Positions 50,581-61,579 of a stretch of DNA of 64,000 nt are shown piece after piece; within the stretch, counting starts at the first letter, position 1; every line of letters starts with the position of its first letter. This stretch comes from an uncultured Pelagibacteraceae bacterium. GTDB taxonomy: Bacteria; Pseudomonadota; Alphaproteobacteria; Pelagibacterales; Pelagibacteraceae. The stretch spans positions 1 to 64,000 of the forward strand of contig CACNYF010000003.1 of NCBI GenBank assembly GCA_902624535.1, in the 5' to 3' direction. A program made the translations under genes and the position numbers. A model generated the notes under the pieces. The model did no database searches. It was not told where the DNA came from and worked only from the letters and a program-made list of their open reading frames with translations.

Positions 50581-51960
50581 ATGAAAAATTGGAAAATAAA
50601 TAGCTGGAGAAAACACCCCGTCAAACATATTCCTCAATATGAAGATGAAAAGGAATTAGAGATGGTTTTAAATAAATTGAAAACCTTTCCTCCATTAGTT
50701 TTTGCGGGTGAAACAAGACATTTGAAAGATCAGTTGGCAATGGTCAATGATGGGAAAGCTTTTCTTTTGCAAGGCGGTGATTGTGCGGAAAGTTTTGCAG
50801 AATTCCACCCTGACAATATAAGAGATACTTTTAAGGTTATTCTTCAAATGGCTTTAGTGATGACTTACTCAGCTTCTTTACCTATTGTAAAACTTGGAAG
50901 AATTGCTGGACAATTTTCAAAACCAAGAAGTGCACCAACTGAAAAACAAGGTGATAAAGAATTACCAAGTTATTTGGGAGACAATATAAATGCAATTGAT
51001 TTTAATGAAAAAGCTAGAAGACCTGATCCAAAAAGAATGTTTAAGGCTTATTCTCAATCTGCATCAACTTTAAACCTTTTAAGAGCATTTTCAAAAGGTG
51101 GTTTTGCTGACCTTAATAAGGTTCACTTATGGAATTTAGATTATATTAAGAAAAGTCCTCAAGCTAAGAAATTTAAAGAATTAGAAGATAAAATAGCAGA
51201 TGCATTAGCTTTTATGGATGCTTGTGGAATTACATCTGATTTTAATAATAGATTATACACAGTTAATTTTTGGACTTCTCATGAAGCCTTACACTTACCT
51301 TTTGAAGAAAGCATGACAAGAGTAGACTCAACCACGGGTGAATATCACGATACTTCAGCTCACTTTGTCTGGATAGGAGATAGAACAAGACAATTAGATG
51401 GAGGACATGTAGAGTTTTGTAAAGGTATAGAAAATCCAATTGGCATTAAATGTGGCCCAACTTCAAAACCTGATGAGATTGCAAAAATATGTGAAGTTAT
51501 AAATCCTAAAAATGAAAAAGGAAAAATAACTTTAATCTCAAGATTTGGTCATCAAAATGTTGAAAAATTCTTACCAAAATTAATTAGAGGGATTAAAAAA
51601 GAGGGATTAAATGTTGTTTGGTCATGTGATCCAATGCATGGCAATACAATTAAATCAACTACTGGTTTTAAAACGAGACCGTTTAATGATGTTGTAAGCG
51701 AAGTTAAAAATGTATTTGCAGTTCATCAAGCTGAAGGTTCCTATGCAGGGGGTCTTCATGTTGAAATGACAGGACAAGATGTGACAGAGTGTACTGGTGG
51801 AGCAAAAAAAATATCAGATGCAGATTTATCAAGCAGATATCATACGCACTGTGATCCAAGATTGAACTCTGATCAAGCTATAGAATTAGCGTTTTTAATT
51901 TCTGATGAGATAAAAAAGAATAGTTTGTATTCTAAATCTGCAATTAAAGCGGCATCTTAA
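50581..51960 (+). CDS. 3-Deoxy-7-phosphoheptulonate synthase, class II
   Basis: A 459-residue type II DAHP synthase, the first enzyme of aromatic amino-acid synthesis, joining phosphoenolpyruvate and erythrose-4-phosphate. Signatures include LLQGGDCAESFAEF with the metal cysteine, KLGRIAGQFSKPRS, and CDPMHGNT toward the C-terminus with the catalytic histidine. It is unrelated in sequence to the E. coli AroFGH type and lacks an obvious extra regulatory domain. Located between glmS and nadE with short gaps. Confidence 0.95.
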   Translation: MKNWKINSWRKHPVKHIPQYEDEKELEMVLNKLKTFPPLVFAGETRHLKDQLAMVNDGKAFLLQGGDCAESFAEFHPDNIRDTFKVILQMALVMTYSASLPIVKLGRIAGQFSKPRSAPTEKQGDKELPSYLGDNINAIDFNEKARRPDPKRMFKAYSQSASTLNLLRAFSKGGFADLNKVHLWNLDYIKKSPQAKKFKELEDKIADALAFMDACGITSDFNNRLYTVNFWTSHEALHLPFEESMTRVDSTTGEYHDTSAHFVWIGDRTRQLDGGHVEFCKGIENPIGIKCGPTSKPDEIAKICEVINPKNEKGKITLISRFGHQNVEKFLPKLIRGIKKEGLNVVWSCDPMHGNTIKSTTGFKTRPFNDVVSEVKNVFAVHQAEGSYAGGLHVEMTGQDVTECTGGAKKISDADLSSRYHTHCDPRLNSDQAIELAFLISDEIKKNSLYSKSAIKAAS

Positions 51961-51997
51961 CAGTTTAAAAATAAATTTTTTTTCATATATTCAAATT

Positions 51998-52735
51998 ATG
52001 ACACCCAAAGATAAAGTGCATCACATTAAAAACTGGATTTCAGATTATGTGAATTCCATGCCAAAAAAAGCTCAATCTTTAGTGATTGGTATTTCTGGTG
52101 GAATAGACTCTTCTGTGTCAAGTACATTAAGTGCAATGACTGGTTTAAAAACAATTGTTTTATCAATGCCTATTAAACAGAAATCTGCACAACATGATCT
52201 AAGTTTGGCACATCAAGAATGGTTAAAGAAGAATTTTAGCAATGTAGAGGGACACACATTAGAATTAGATAGTTTATTCAAAACATTTGAAGGAACACTA
52301 AACAATTTTGGTAGTGAACACGGAATGGCAAACTCTAGAGCAAGATTAAGAATGACAACTCTTTATCAAGTAGCTGCTGCAAACAATGGAATTGTTGTTG
52401 GAACAGGAAATAAAGTAGAAGATTTTGGAGTTGGTTTTTATACAAAATATGGTGATGGTGGAGTAGATATTTCTCCAATAGCAGATTGTAATAAAACTGA
52501 GGTATGGGAACTTGGTAAAGAACTTGGAATTTTAAAAGAGATTATTAATGCTCCTCCTACAGATGGTTTATGGGATGATGGTCGTACTGATGAGGGACAG
52601 CTTGGTTTGTCATATAAAGAACTAGAAGAAGCAATGGATAATGAAAATTCTGTAAATAGAGATAAATATAATTCAATTCGAAGTGCAAATTTGCATAAAA
52701 TGGAACCTATTCCAGTATGCAAAATTCCTAATTAA
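51998..52735 (+). CDS. nadE: NAD synthase, ammonia-dependent type
   Basis: A 245-residue adenine-nucleotide alpha-hydrolase fold enzyme with the P-loop GISGGIDSSV, NSRARLRMTTLYQVAA and GTGNKVEDFGVGFYTKYGDGGVDISPIAD. It amidates nicotinate adenine dinucleotide to NAD. The nitrilase-type glutaminase domain of longer NadE forms is absent, so free ammonia or a separate donor is expected. Confidence 0.94.
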   Translation: MTPKDKVHHIKNWISDYVNSMPKKAQSLVIGISGGIDSSVSSTLSAMTGLKTIVLSMPIKQKSAQHDLSLAHQEWLKKNFSNVEGHTLELDSLFKTFEGTLNNFGSEHGMANSRARLRMTTLYQVAAANNGIVVGTGNKVEDFGVGFYTKYGDGGVDISPIADCNKTEVWELGKELGILKEIINAPPTDGLWDDGRTDEGQLGLSYKELEEAMDNENSVNRDKYNSIRSANLHKMEPIPVCKIPN

Positions 52736-52780
52736 TCAAATAGATTCACAAATCTACAATTTAAGTATATTCCTAGTTGT

Positions 52781-54142
52781 ATGACTAAAGATATATTTTT
52801 AACTAATAGTCTAGGTGGTAAGAAAGAAAAATTTACACCCAAAAATGAAAAATCCATAGGCATGTATGTTTGTGGTCCTACTGTTTATGATGACCCACAT
52901 ATTGGTAATGCCAGACCATTAGTTGTTTTTGATATTCTGTATAAAATTTTAAAAAATAGATATGGATCAACATCTGTAAAATATATCAGAAATATAACAG
53001 ACATAGATGACAAAATAATCAAAGCATCTAATGATCAAAATATTTCTATAAACGACTTAACTTCAAAAATTACTGAAAATTTTCATAAGGATTGCAATTA
53101 CTTAAAATGTGAAACACCAAACAGCGAACCAAAGGCAACAGAAAATATAAAACAAATGATTGAAATGATCACAGTACTAGAGAAAAAAGGGTTTGCATAT
53201 TCAAAGGATAAGCATGTTTTTTTTGAAGTTAAAAAGTTTAATGATTATGGAAAACTATCTAATAAAAAGTTAGATGAATTAATAGCTGGTTCACGAGTAG
53301 ATGTTTCAGAAATAAAAAAAAATCCTGAAGATTTTGTATTATGGAAACCATCAACTGATAATGAACCTTCATGGGAATCTCCTTGGAGTAAAGGTAGACC
53401 AGGTTGGCACTTAGAATGTTCGGTTATGTCTAAAAGATATTTGGGTGAAGAATTTGATATTCATGGAGGTGGTAGAGACTTGATTTTTCCTCATCATGAA
53501 AACGAGATTGCTCAATCAAGATGTGCAAATGAAACAAATTCATTTGCAAATTATTGGGTTCATAACGGATTTATAACTCTTTCTAATGAAAAAATGGCAA
53601 AATCTCAGGGAAACATATTAAAAATAAAAGATTTTAAAAATAAATATAATGGTCAAGTTTTAAGATTAGCATTAATTAGTGCTCATTATAGACAAGGATT
53701 AGATTGGAATGAAAAACTAATATCAGAATGTGAAAAGACTTTAAGTAAATGGTATTCAGTCTACTATGAAGTCAATAAAAGTACAATTTTACCAGATGAA
53801 CTATTAGCTCCTCTATATGACGATTTAAACACTCCTGGTTATATTGCTAATTTACATTCTTTATATAGTAAAGCTTCCACTGGAACGAACGAAGATAAAG
53901 CAACTTTTGTAAAAGCTTGTAACTTTATAGGCCTATTGACTGATACTTCTGAAGAGTGGCTACTAACAAAGAAAAATACAATTTCTCTTTCAGAAAATGA
54001 AATCAATTCAAAAATAGATGAGAGAAATAAAGCAAGAGATGAAAAAAATTATGAGTTAGCTGACAAAATTAGGAAAGATCTTTCAGATAAGGGTATTTTA
54101 ATTGAAGATAAAGATGGTACAACCTCGTGGAAATTGAAATGA
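52781..54142 (+). CDS. cysS: Cysteinyl-tRNA synthetase
   Basis: The 453-residue class I synthetase has HIGN (DDPHIGNARP), the zinc-linked segments CGPTVYD and GWHLECSVMS with HHENEIAQS, and the KMSKS-like KMAKSQGN loop. It charges tRNA-Cys in the cytoplasm. Its length is near the family norm (about 460). Its stop overlaps the cimA start by four bases (ATGA). Confidence 0.97.
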   Translation: MTKDIFLTNSLGGKKEKFTPKNEKSIGMYVCGPTVYDDPHIGNARPLVVFDILYKILKNRYGSTSVKYIRNITDIDDKIIKASNDQNISINDLTSKITENFHKDCNYLKCETPNSEPKATENIKQMIEMITVLEKKGFAYSKDKHVFFEVKKFNDYGKLSNKKLDELIAGSRVDVSEIKKNPEDFVLWKPSTDNEPSWESPWSKGRPGWHLECSVMSKRYLGEEFDIHGGGRDLIFPHHENEIAQSRCANETNSFANYWVHNGFITLSNEKMAKSQGNILKIKDFKNKYNGQVLRLALISAHYRQGLDWNEKLISECEKTLSKWYSVYYEVNKSTILPDELLAPLYDDLNTPGYIANLHSLYSKASTGTNEDKATFVKACNFIGLLTDTSEEWLLTKKNTISLSENEINSKIDERNKARDEKNYELADKIRKDLSDKGILIEDKDGTTSWKLK

Positions 54143-55740
54143 GTAAAGAAAAAATCTATATATTTGATACTACACTTAGAGATGGGGCACAAACTCAAGG
54201 AGTTGACTTTTCATTAAATGAAAAAGAAAAAATCGCTAAATCTTTGGACAACTTAGGAGTTGATTATATAGAAGGTGGTTGGCCAGGAGCAAATCCAACA
54301 GATACAGAATTTTTTAACAAGGATCAGAATTTCAAAAATTCAAATCTTACAGCTTTTGGTATGACTAAAAAATCAGAGCATAGCGCAAAAAATGACCCTA
54401 TGTTGTCATCTTTGATTAACTCAAAGAGTTCATCTGTTTGTATATTTGGTAAAAGTTGGGATTTTCATGTGGATGTTGCACTAGGTATTTCAAACGATCA
54501 AAATTTAGAAAATATAAGCGAAAGTGCAAAGCATATAGTTAATTCGGGTAAAGAATTTATGTTTGATGCTGAACATTTTTTTGATGGATATAAATCAAAT
54601 CCTGAATATGCATTATCATGTTTAAAAGCAGCATATGACAATGGCGCAAGATGGATTATTTTATGTGATACTAATGGAGGGACATTACCCCACGAAATTT
54701 CTAAAATTGTTGAGGAAGTAACAAAGCATATACCTGGTAAAAATCTTGGAATTCATGCTCACAACGATACCGAAAATGCAGTTGCTAATAGTTTAGTTGC
54801 TGTACAAGCAGGAGTTAGACAGGTTCAAGGTACAATAAATGGACTAGGTGAAAGATGTGGTAATGCAAATTTAATGTCCTTGATCCCAACTTTTTTTTTA
54901 AAAAAAGATTTTTCAGACAAATATGAAATTAATATTAAACCTGAAAACATTAAAAATTTAACCCAATGTTCAAGATTATTAGATGAAATATTGAATAGAA
55001 AACCAAATAAACATTTACCTTATGTAGGTGCATCTGCATTTTCACACAAAGGTGGAATGCATGTATCAGCTGTACAAAAAGATCCAAAAACTTATGAACA
55101 TATTAATCCTAATGAAATAGGTAATGCTAGGAATATAGTTGTTTCTGATCAATCAGGACAATCTAATATAATGTCTAGATTAAATGCAATTGGAATTATT
55201 ATTGAAAAAGACGATCCAAAAATTAAAAAACTTCTTCATGAAGTAAAAGATAGAGAGTTTATAGGATATAGTTATGATGGTGCTGATGCATCTTTTGAAC
55301 TTTTAGCTAGAAGATTGATGGGAGAAATACCAAGATATATTTCAATTAACGAATATGATGTTTCTGTTAAGAAAGATTCTACTGGAGAAGTAATATCATT
55401 TGCAAAAGCAAAACTAGAGGTGGATGGTCATGAAATATTATGTGAAGGGGAAGGTAATGGACCTGTTAATGCTTTAGATAATGCAATCAGAAAAAATGTA
55501 AACAAACTTGAAAAATACTCAGAGTACTTAAAAGATTTAAAATTAGTTGATTATAAAGTTAGAATATTAAATACAGGAACAGGCGCTGTAACTAGAGTTT
55601 CAATAGAAAGTGCAGACTCAAAACATGGTAATTGGTTCACAATAGGAGTTTCTCCAAATATTATTGATGCATCTTTTAAAGCTTTAGTTGATAGTTTGGA
55701 TTATAAGCTTTTTAAGGATAATGCTCCCGCAAGTACTTGA
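54139..55740 (+). CDS. cimA: (R)-citramalate synthase
   Basis: The tracked ORF starts upstream at a GTG; the ATG at 54139 overlapping the cysS stop gives MSKEKIYIFDTTLRDGAQTQG and 533 residues. The TIM barrel has the DTTLRDG start, GIHAHNDTENAVANSLVAVQAG with the metal histidines, NGLGERCGNANL, and the C-terminal LeuA-type regulatory domain. The length and GVDFSLNEKEKI pattern fit the CimA branch, which condenses pyruvate and acetyl-CoA and opens a threonine-independent route to isoleucine; 2-isopropylmalate synthase is the alternative. Confidence 0.88.
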   Translation: MSKEKIYIFDTTLRDGAQTQGVDFSLNEKEKIAKSLDNLGVDYIEGGWPGANPTDTEFFNKDQNFKNSNLTAFGMTKKSEHSAKNDPMLSSLINSKSSSVCIFGKSWDFHVDVALGISNDQNLENISESAKHIVNSGKEFMFDAEHFFDGYKSNPEYALSCLKAAYDNGARWIILCDTNGGTLPHEISKIVEEVTKHIPGKNLGIHAHNDTENAVANSLVAVQAGVRQVQGTINGLGERCGNANLMSLIPTFFLKKDFSDKYEINIKPENIKNLTQCSRLLDEILNRKPNKHLPYVGASAFSHKGGMHVSAVQKDPKTYEHINPNEIGNARNIVVSDQSGQSNIMSRLNAIGIIIEKDDPKIKKLLHEVKDREFIGYSYDGADASFELLARRLMGEIPRYISINEYDVSVKKDSTGEVISFAKAKLEVDGHEILCEGEGNGPVNALDNAIRKNVNKLEKYSEYLKDLKLVDYKVRILNTGTGAVTRVSIESADSKHGNWFTIGVSPNIIDASFKALVDSLDYKLFKDNAPAST

Positions 55741-56459
55741 TGTCATTAAGAAATATAACTTTCATTTTACATAAACCTCAGTTGTCAGAAAATATAGGAG
55801 CCTGTGCTAGAGCTTTAAAAAACTTTAATTTTACCAATCTATCAGTTGTTAGTCCTAAACCATCATTTCCAAATGACAAAATTATTGCAACATCTGTTGG
55901 TGCAAAAGATGTGATTAAAAAAGCAAAAGTATATGAAAATTTAGAAACATCATTAAGCAATTTGGATATATTAGTTGCAACATCTGCGAGATTTAGAAAT
56001 AAAAATATTAAACATATATCAATTACCGATCTCAATAAGATTAATTACAAAAAAAAAGTTGGTTTTCTTTTTGGATCCGAAGCATCAGGATTATCAAATA
56101 ATGAAGTAAGTTATGCTGATTATACTTTACAAATTCCAAGTAATAAAAATTTTAGATCTTTAAATTTGTCTCACAGTCTTATTATAGTAGCTCAAATAGT
56201 AAGTGGCCTAATTTTAAGCAAAAAGTTTACCTTTGAAAAGTCAAAAAAAATTAAAAGTGCAAATAAAACTGATATTCAAAGAATGTTAAATTTATGTATC
56301 AATAATTTAGAAAATAAGAATTTTTTTCACCCACCTGAAAAAAAACCAATCATGATGGAAAATTTAAGAAGTATTTTCTATAAACTCAATCTATCAGAAA
56401 AAGAAACTCGTATTTTATCAAGCGTATTTGCTGGTTTAAGCAAGGAAAAGGTTGATTGA
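55740..56459 (+). CDS. trmJ: TrmJ/TrmH-type tRNA 2'-O-methyltransferase
   Basis: A SPOUT methyltransferase of 239 residues from the ATG at 55740. FILHKPQLSENIGACARALKNF is the N-terminal motif 1, GFLFGSEASGLSNNEVSYAD motif 2 and SLNLSHSLIIVAQIV the knotted motif 3. The C-terminal extension after about residue 165 fits TrmJ, which methylates the 2'-hydroxyl at position 32 of some tRNAs. It overlaps the cimA stop by one base. The related LasT/TrmL families are less likely. Confidence 0.82.
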   Translation: MSLRNITFILHKPQLSENIGACARALKNFNFTNLSVVSPKPSFPNDKIIATSVGAKDVIKKAKVYENLETSLSNLDILVATSARFRNKNIKHISITDLNKINYKKKVGFLFGSEASGLSNNEVSYADYTLQIPSNKNFRSLNLSHSLIIVAQIVSGLILSKKFTFEKSKKIKSANKTDIQRMLNLCINNLENKNFFHPPEKKPIMMENLRSIFYKLNLSEKETRILSSVFAGLSKEKVD

Positions 56460-56494
56460 CAAAGCATAACTTAGGCTTATAAGACCTTCTATTA

Positions 56495-57112
56495 ATGACA
56501 AAAAGATTAAACTCTAAACATAAAGTTGATAGAAGATTAAAAGTAAATTTATGGGGGAGACCCAAAAGTCCTTTTAATACAAGAGCTTATCCTCCAGGAC
56601 AACATGGACAAACAAAAGCTGGCAAACCTTCAGACTATGGAATTCAACTTCAGGCAAAACAAAAATTAAAGTCTTACTATGGAAACATGAATGAAAGACA
56701 GTTTAGAAATGTTTATAAGAAAGCAATCATGAAAAAAGGTGATACTGCTGAAAACTTAATTGGATTATTAGAGAGAAGATTAGATGCTGTAATTTATAGA
56801 TCAAAGTTATCAAACACTATCTTTTCATCAAGACAATTGGTTAATCACGGTCATGTTAAAGTAAATGGAAAAAAAGTTAATATTGCAAGTTACCAGGTTA
56901 AAGAAGAAGACACGATTGAAATTAGAGATAAATCTAAACAACTTGCTTTAATTGATATTGCTCTTGCTAACAAAGAAAGAGAAGTTCCAGAATATCTACA
57001 ATTAGACGAAAAGAATAAAAAAGTTAAATTTGTAAGAGTTCCATCTTTTGAAGAAGTCCCTTACCCAGTTGTAATGGAGCCAAACTTAGTAATCGAATAT
57101 TACTCTAGATAA
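56495..57112 (+). CDS. rpsD: 30S ribosomal protein S4
   Basis: The 205-residue S4 protein starts the 5' domain assembly of 16S rRNA. N-terminal features [21 protein letters not shown] and the S4 RNA-binding domain [36 protein letters not shown] are all present, as is the C-terminal NLVIEYYSR. The zinc-type CxxC motifs are absent, as in the C-minus form. It converges on grxD with no gap. Confidence 0.97.
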   Translation: MTKRLNSKHKVDRRLKVNLWGRPKSPFNTRAYPPGQHGQTKAGKPSDYGIQLQAKQKLKSYYGNMNERQFRNVYKKAIMKKGDTAENLIGLLERRLDAVIYRSKLSNTIFSSRQLVNHGHVKVNGKKVNIASYQVKEEDTIEIRDKSKQLALIDIALANKEREVPEYLQLDEKNKKVKFVRVPSFEEVPYPVVMEPNLVIEYYSR

Positions 57113-57451
57113 TTAATTCTTAGCTTTAAAATTTATTCCTTTAGACTCAAAGAGTTTAGCAAGTTCTCCACTCTCATACATTTCTTTTACGATATCGCAT
57201 CCACCAATAAACTCATTTTTAACATATAATTGAGGAATGGTTGGCCAATCACTAAATATTTTTATACCTTCTCTTAGCTTTTGATCTGCTAAAACATTTA
57301 CACCTTTAAAATTTACTTCAAGAACTTTTAAAATATTTGATGTAGCCATTGAAAATCCACATTGGGGTGCATCAGGTGTACCTTTCATAAAAAGACACAC
57401 ATCGTTGTTTTCAATTTCACTTTTTATTAAATCATTTGTTTCTTGTTCCAT
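57113..57451 (-). CDS. grxD: Monothiol glutaredoxin, Grx4/GrxD type
   Basis: A 112-residue monothiol glutaredoxin with the active site CGFS in APQCGFSMAT and the WPTIPQLYVKNEFIGGCDIVKEM glutathione-binding region. Grx4 proteins hold a bridging [2Fe-2S] cluster and pass it to targets, often as a heterodimer with BolA. The bolA gene is immediately upstream with zero spacing, which supports that role. Confidence 0.95.
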   Translation of the reverse strand: MEQETNDLIKSEIENNDVCLFMKGTPDAPQCGFSMATSNILKVLEVNFKGVNVLADQKLREGIKIFSDWPTIPQLYVKNEFIGGCDIVKEMYESGELAKLFESKGINFKAKN

Positions 57452-57682
57452 TTAAATTTCCTTTGTTTTAATTGCTAAAGCGTGAAGTTCGTTTCCCATT
57501 TTACCTTTTAAAGAATTATATACCATTTTATGTTGTTCTATTTTACTTTTACCTGAAAATTCAGATGATGTCACTGTAGCAGAATAGTGATTTCCATCAC
57601 CTGCTAAATCTTGAATTTCAACTTTTGCGTCAGGTAATCCTTCTTTAATTAAATTCTCAATTTCTTTTAAATCCATTGCCAT
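57452..57682 (-). CDS. BolA family protein
   Basis: A 76-residue BolA-like protein (IENLIKEGLPDAKVEIQDLAGDGNHYSATVTSSEFSGKSKIEQHKMVYNSLKG). The conserved histidine in EQHKMVY can ligate a shared [2Fe-2S] cluster with the monothiol glutaredoxin encoded next. The short form without an N-terminal extension resembles the IbaG/BolA2 group. Its start overlaps the purL stop by one base. Confidence 0.93.
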   Translation of the reverse strand: MAMDLKEIENLIKEGLPDAKVEIQDLAGDGNHYSATVTSSEFSGKSKIEQHKMVYNSLKGKMGNELHALAIKTKEI

Positions 57683-59874
57683 TAGCTATCCATATACTTC
57701 TTTAACCAATATTTATGTGCATCTGCCAATTCTTCAATAGATAAATTGATATCATCTTTATATGCGATTGATTGTCCATTAACTGTCCCCAATTCATCAA
57801 AATGTACTGAATATTTGTTTAAAATCTCTTTTACTTTCTTCAAACTAGCTTCAGGTATTTCTACAATATATCTAGCCTGATCTTCACCAAAGAAATATTC
57901 ATATTTATTTGTTAAACCTTTAAGTGAATTAATTTTTATTCCCCTTTTTCCTTTAATACACATTTTTGATACTGCTGTTAAAATTCCACCTAATGACACA
58001 TCATGGCAACTCACAATAAGATTTTTTCTTGATAAATCTAATATAGTTTCACCAATGTTTTTTTCATTAAATAAATTAACAGTTGGTGGAGGACCTTTTT
58101 TTTCATTTAAAAGCTCTCTTGCAAAAATACTTTGATCTAAATGCCCATCAGTTTTACCAATTACATAAACCAAGTTTCCTTCAGTTTTAAAATCCATAGT
58201 AAGCATTTGTTGATAGTCAGAGATTAGTCCAACACCTCCAATTGTTGGTGTAGGCTTTATACCTTTATCTTTTGTTTCGTTATAAAATGAAACATTTCCA
58301 GATACGACTGGAAAATCTAGATACTTGCTTGCTTCTGTAATTCCTTCAACACATTCTACGAATTCACCCATATTTTTTTCTTTTTCTGGATTTCCAAAGT
58401 TTAAACAATTTGTAATAGCAATTGGTTTAGCTCCTACCGAAATAAGATTTCTATAGCTTTCACAAACAATTTGTTTTCCTCCAGTTAATGGATGCGAGAA
58501 ACAATATAATGCAGAAGAATCTACTGATGCTGCAATTGCTTTATTGGTCCCATGTACCCTCACAACACCAGCATCACCTCCAGGTTTTTGAATTGTATCA
58601 CCCATTACTGTATGATCATATTGATCCCATATCCATTTTTTATCTGAAATATTTGAATTACTTAAGATCTTCTTTAGAGAGTCTGATAATTTTATCGATT
58701 TAAATTCATCTTTATCAAATTTTAATTTTTGTGGTAATTTAGTTTTTTTCCAAGGGCGATCATAAATTGGAGCGTTTTCAGCAAGGAGATTAATTGGTAT
58801 TTCAGCAACTTTTTTATAATCAAATATCAATTCTATTTTTTTTGTGTCTGTTGTTCTACCTATAACTGCAAAATCTAGGTTCCATTTATCAAATATTTTC
58901 TTTGCATGTTCTTCTTTTCCTTTTTCAAGAACTATAAGCATTCTCTCTTGACTTTCAGACAACATTATTTCATATGGAGTCATTTTTTCTTCCCTACAAG
59001 GAACCTCACTAAGATTTAATTCAATTCCAAGGTTTCCTTTTGATGCCATTTCAACGCTTGAAGATGTTAATCCTGCTGCACCCATATCTTGAATTGCAAT
59101 GATTGAGTTATCAGCCATTAATTCTAAGCACGCTTCAAGTAACAATTTTTCAGTAAATGGGTCTCCGACTTGAACTGTTGGTTTTTTTTCTTCAATTTTG
59201 TCATCGAAAGTTGCAGATGCCATACTGGCACCATGAATTCCATCTCTCCCAGTTTTTGAACCTACGTATATTACTGGTTTATTTAATCCAGCTGCTTTTG
59301 AGTAAAAAATCTTATTTTTATTTACTAAGCCAAGAGTCATGGCATTTACTAATATATTGCCATTGTAAGACTCATCAAATGTTGTTTGACCAGCAATTGT
59401 TGGAACTCCAATACAATTTCCATATCCACCTATCCCTTTAACAACTCCTCTTAATAAGTTTCTTGTTTTTTTATGTTGTGGTGAACCAAAATGAATTGAA
59501 TTTAGATTTGCTATTGGTCTTGCTCCCATTGTAAATACATCACGCATGATCCCACCAACTCCAGTCGCCGCACCTTGATAAGGTTCAATAAATGAAGGGT
59601 GATTGTGACTTTCAATTTTAAATACAATTGCATCGTCATCTCCAATATCAATGATACCAGCATTTTCTCCAGGTCCTTGGATGACCTGTTTTCCTTTGGT
59701 GTGCATTTTTTTTAAATGTTTTCTAGAAGACTTATAGGAGCAATGTTCGTTCCACATTGCAGAAAATATTGCAAGCTCAGTTAAATTAGGTATTCTCTTA
59801 AGAAGTTCACATATTTTAGAAAATTCTTCTTTTTTTAATCCGTGGTCTATTGCAACTGCTTCTGTAACTTCCAT
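57682..59874 (-). CDS. purL: Phosphoribosylformylglycinamidine synthase, large subunit
   Basis: A 730-residue small-type PurL with duplicated AIRS-like ATP domains: [30 protein letters not shown], then [22 protein letters not shown] and the second-half [18 protein letters not shown]. It makes FGAM from FGAR with ammonia from PurQ. The short type needs separate PurS and PurQ, which are the next two genes upstream in the operon. Confidence 0.97.
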   Translation of the reverse strand: MEVTEAVAIDHGLKKEEFSKICELLKRIPNLTELAIFSAMWNEHCSYKSSRKHLKKMHTKGKQVIQGPGENAGIIDIGDDDAIVFKIESHNHPSFIEPYQGAATGVGGIMRDVFTMGARPIANLNSIHFGSPQHKKTRNLLRGVVKGIGGYGNCIGVPTIAGQTTFDESYNGNILVNAMTLGLVNKNKIFYSKAAGLNKPVIYVGSKTGRDGIHGASMASATFDDKIEEKKPTVQVGDPFTEKLLLEACLELMADNSIIAIQDMGAAGLTSSSVEMASKGNLGIELNLSEVPCREEKMTPYEIMLSESQERMLIVLEKGKEEHAKKIFDKWNLDFAVIGRTTDTKKIELIFDYKKVAEIPINLLAENAPIYDRPWKKTKLPQKLKFDKDEFKSIKLSDSLKKILSNSNISDKKWIWDQYDHTVMGDTIQKPGGDAGVVRVHGTNKAIAASVDSSALYCFSHPLTGGKQIVCESYRNLISVGAKPIAITNCLNFGNPEKEKNMGEFVECVEGITEASKYLDFPVVSGNVSFYNETKDKGIKPTPTIGGVGLISDYQQMLTMDFKTEGNLVYVIGKTDGHLDQSIFARELLNEKKGPPPTVNLFNEKNIGETILDLSRKNLIVSCHDVSLGGILTAVSKMCIKGKRGIKINSLKGLTNKYEYFFGEDQARYIVEIPEASLKKVKEILNKYSVHFDELGTVNGQSIAYKDDINLSIEELADAHKYWLKKYMDS

Positions 59875-60557
59875 TATTTAAAATTATCTAAAATATTTTT
59901 GAAAAATAATGAACCATCTTCACCTGACAAATATTTATCTATCATTCTCTCTGGATGAGGCATCATTCCAAGAACATTTTTATTTTTATTAAATATTCCA
60001 GCTATATTTTTAATTGCTCCGTTTGGATTAGTTGCTTCATTTTCTGCACCATCTTCTCCACAATACGTTACAGCTATTTGATTATTATCTTCCAATAATT
60101 TTAATTCATCATCACTACAAAAGTAATTTCCCTCATTATGAGCAATATGAAGCTCTAAAATATCTTTTTTTAAATCTCTGAAATATTTATTTTGTTTATC
60201 CTTAACTTTAATAAAAACATTGCTGCATATAAAATTAAGAAACTTATTCTGTTGTAGTATTCCATTAAGCAAGCCTGTTTCAGTTAAGATTTGAAAACCA
60301 TTACAAATTCCCAGAACTAATCCCCCTGAATTAGCAAAATCAATTACTGATTTTATAATTTTTGATTTAGAGGCTATACTTCCACACCTTAAGTAATCAC
60401 CATATGAAAAGCCACCAGGCAATACAATTAAATCTGATTTTGGAATAGATTGATCATTGTGCCAAACCATTTGATTTTTAAATCCAAATTTTTTAAGAGC
60501 TACATCCATGTCTCTATCACAATTTGATCCTGGAAAAATAATGACTGATGATCTCAT
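59874..60557 (-). CDS. purQ: Phosphoribosylformylglycinamidine synthase, glutaminase subunit
   Basis: A 227-residue class I glutamine amidotransferase with the nucleophile in [14 protein letters not shown], start [17 protein letters not shown] and the His/Glu pair near MMPHPERM. It supplies ammonia to PurL. It overlaps purL by one base and follows purS after three bases. Confidence 0.97.
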   Translation of the reverse strand: MRSSVIIFPGSNCDRDMDVALKKFGFKNQMVWHNDQSIPKSDLIVLPGGFSYGDYLRCGSIASKSKIIKSVIDFANSGGLVLGICNGFQILTETGLLNGILQQNKFLNFICSNVFIKVKDKQNKYFRDLKKDILELHIAHNEGNYFCSDDELKLLEDNNQIAVTYCGEDGAENEATNPNGAIKNIAGIFNKNKNVLGMMPHPERMIDKYLSGEDGSLFFKNILDNFK

Positions 60558-60560
60558 TTA

Positions 60561-60794
60561 TTAAACTATTTTGTAATCCTCAATAACTAGATTAGCCAAT
60601 AGCTTTTTACACATATCATCTACTAAAGACTTTGCTTTCTTTTCATCTTTCTCTTTTACCTCAATTTCAAAATATTTACCTTGTCTCACATCCTCTACAT
60701 TTCCAAAATTCATTCCATTAAGGGTTTGTTGAATAGCCTTTCCCTGAGGATCTAAAACTCCATTTTTAAGAGTTACAATTACTTTAATTTTCAT
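60561..60794 (-). CDS. purS: Phosphoribosylformylglycinamidine synthase subunit PurS
   Basis: A 77-residue PurS (KVIVTLKNGVLDPQGKAIQQTLNGMNFGNVEDVRQGKYFEIEV) that bridges PurQ and PurL in the FGAM synthase complex. The length and complete DPQGKAI motif are normal. It shares one base with the end of purC. Confidence 0.96.
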   Translation of the reverse strand: MKIKVIVTLKNGVLDPQGKAIQQTLNGMNFGNVEDVRQGKYFEIEVKEKDEKKAKSLVDDMCKKLLANLVIEDYKIV

Positions 60795-61579
60795 TACTTC
60801 TTTTTAATCTTTACTGCTTGTGGTTTGGTATATTTTAATGGCCTTATATTTGATTGTTCATGAAGTATATCTAATCTTCTCGCAACTTCTTGATAAGCCT
60901 CAATTAGATTTCCAAGGCCTTTTCTAAATCTATCTTTATCTAATTTTTTATCACTATTTACATCCCATAGTCTGCAGGTATCTGGACTTATTTCATCTGC
61001 GAGTATGATCTCTTTTTTTCCATTTTTCTCATATCTTCCAAATTCTACTTTAAAATCTACAAGTTTAATTCCAACACCCCTAAACATGCCTTGAAGAAAA
61101 TCATTAATTCTATTTAATTCTTTGTTAATTAAGTTTAATTCATCTTTTTCCATCCACTTAAAAGCTAAGATATGTTCAGTGCTTACTAAGGGATCTCCTA
61201 AATCATCATCTTTTAAGCAATACTCTATTAATGGATTATCTAAGACTGTCCCATCTTCAATACCCAATCTTTTAGTTAATGATCCAGTTGCAATATTTCT
61301 AACAATAAATTCAATAGGTATGATTTCAACGTGTTGAACTAATTGCTCTCTCATATTTAAACGTTTAACTAAATGATTTTTGATACCAACATTGTTTAAT
61401 TGAGTTAATATATGTTCAGAAATTCTATTGTTTAAAATTCCTTTACCATCCATCACTGCTTTTTTTTGATTATTAAATGCGGTTGCATCATCTTTAAAAT
61501 GTTGGATAACATATTTTTTATCGTTACTTGCAAAAATTATTTTTGCTTTACCTTCGTATAATTTTTTTCCTTTTTTCAT
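60794..61579 (-). CDS. purC: Phosphoribosylaminoimidazole-succinocarboxamide synthase
   Basis: A 261-residue SAICAR synthetase joining aspartate to CAIR with ATP. Family segments KLYEGKAKIIF, FKDDATAFN, VDFKVEFGR and LADEISPDTCRLWD are in order. The C-terminus has a short lysine-rich tail. The gene shares single bases with both purS and purB, pointing to coupled translation. Confidence 0.97.
   Translation of the reverse strand: MKKGKKLYEGKAKIIFASNDKKYVIQHFKDDATAFNNQKKAVMDGKGILNNRISEHILTQLNNVGIKNHLVKRLNMREQLVQHVEIIPIEFIVRNIATGSLTKRLGIEDGTVLDNPLIEYCLKDDDLGDPLVSTEHILAFKWMEKDELNLINKELNRINDFLQGMFRGVGIKLVDFKVEFGRYEKNGKKEIILADEISPDTCRLWDVNSDKKLDKDRFRKGLGNLIEAYQEVARRLDILHEQSNIRPLKYTKPQAVKIKKK

Noticed and set aside
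59157-59441. 94-residue plus-strand ORF
   Set aside because: It lies wholly antisense to conserved purL coding sequence and is a compositional shadow.
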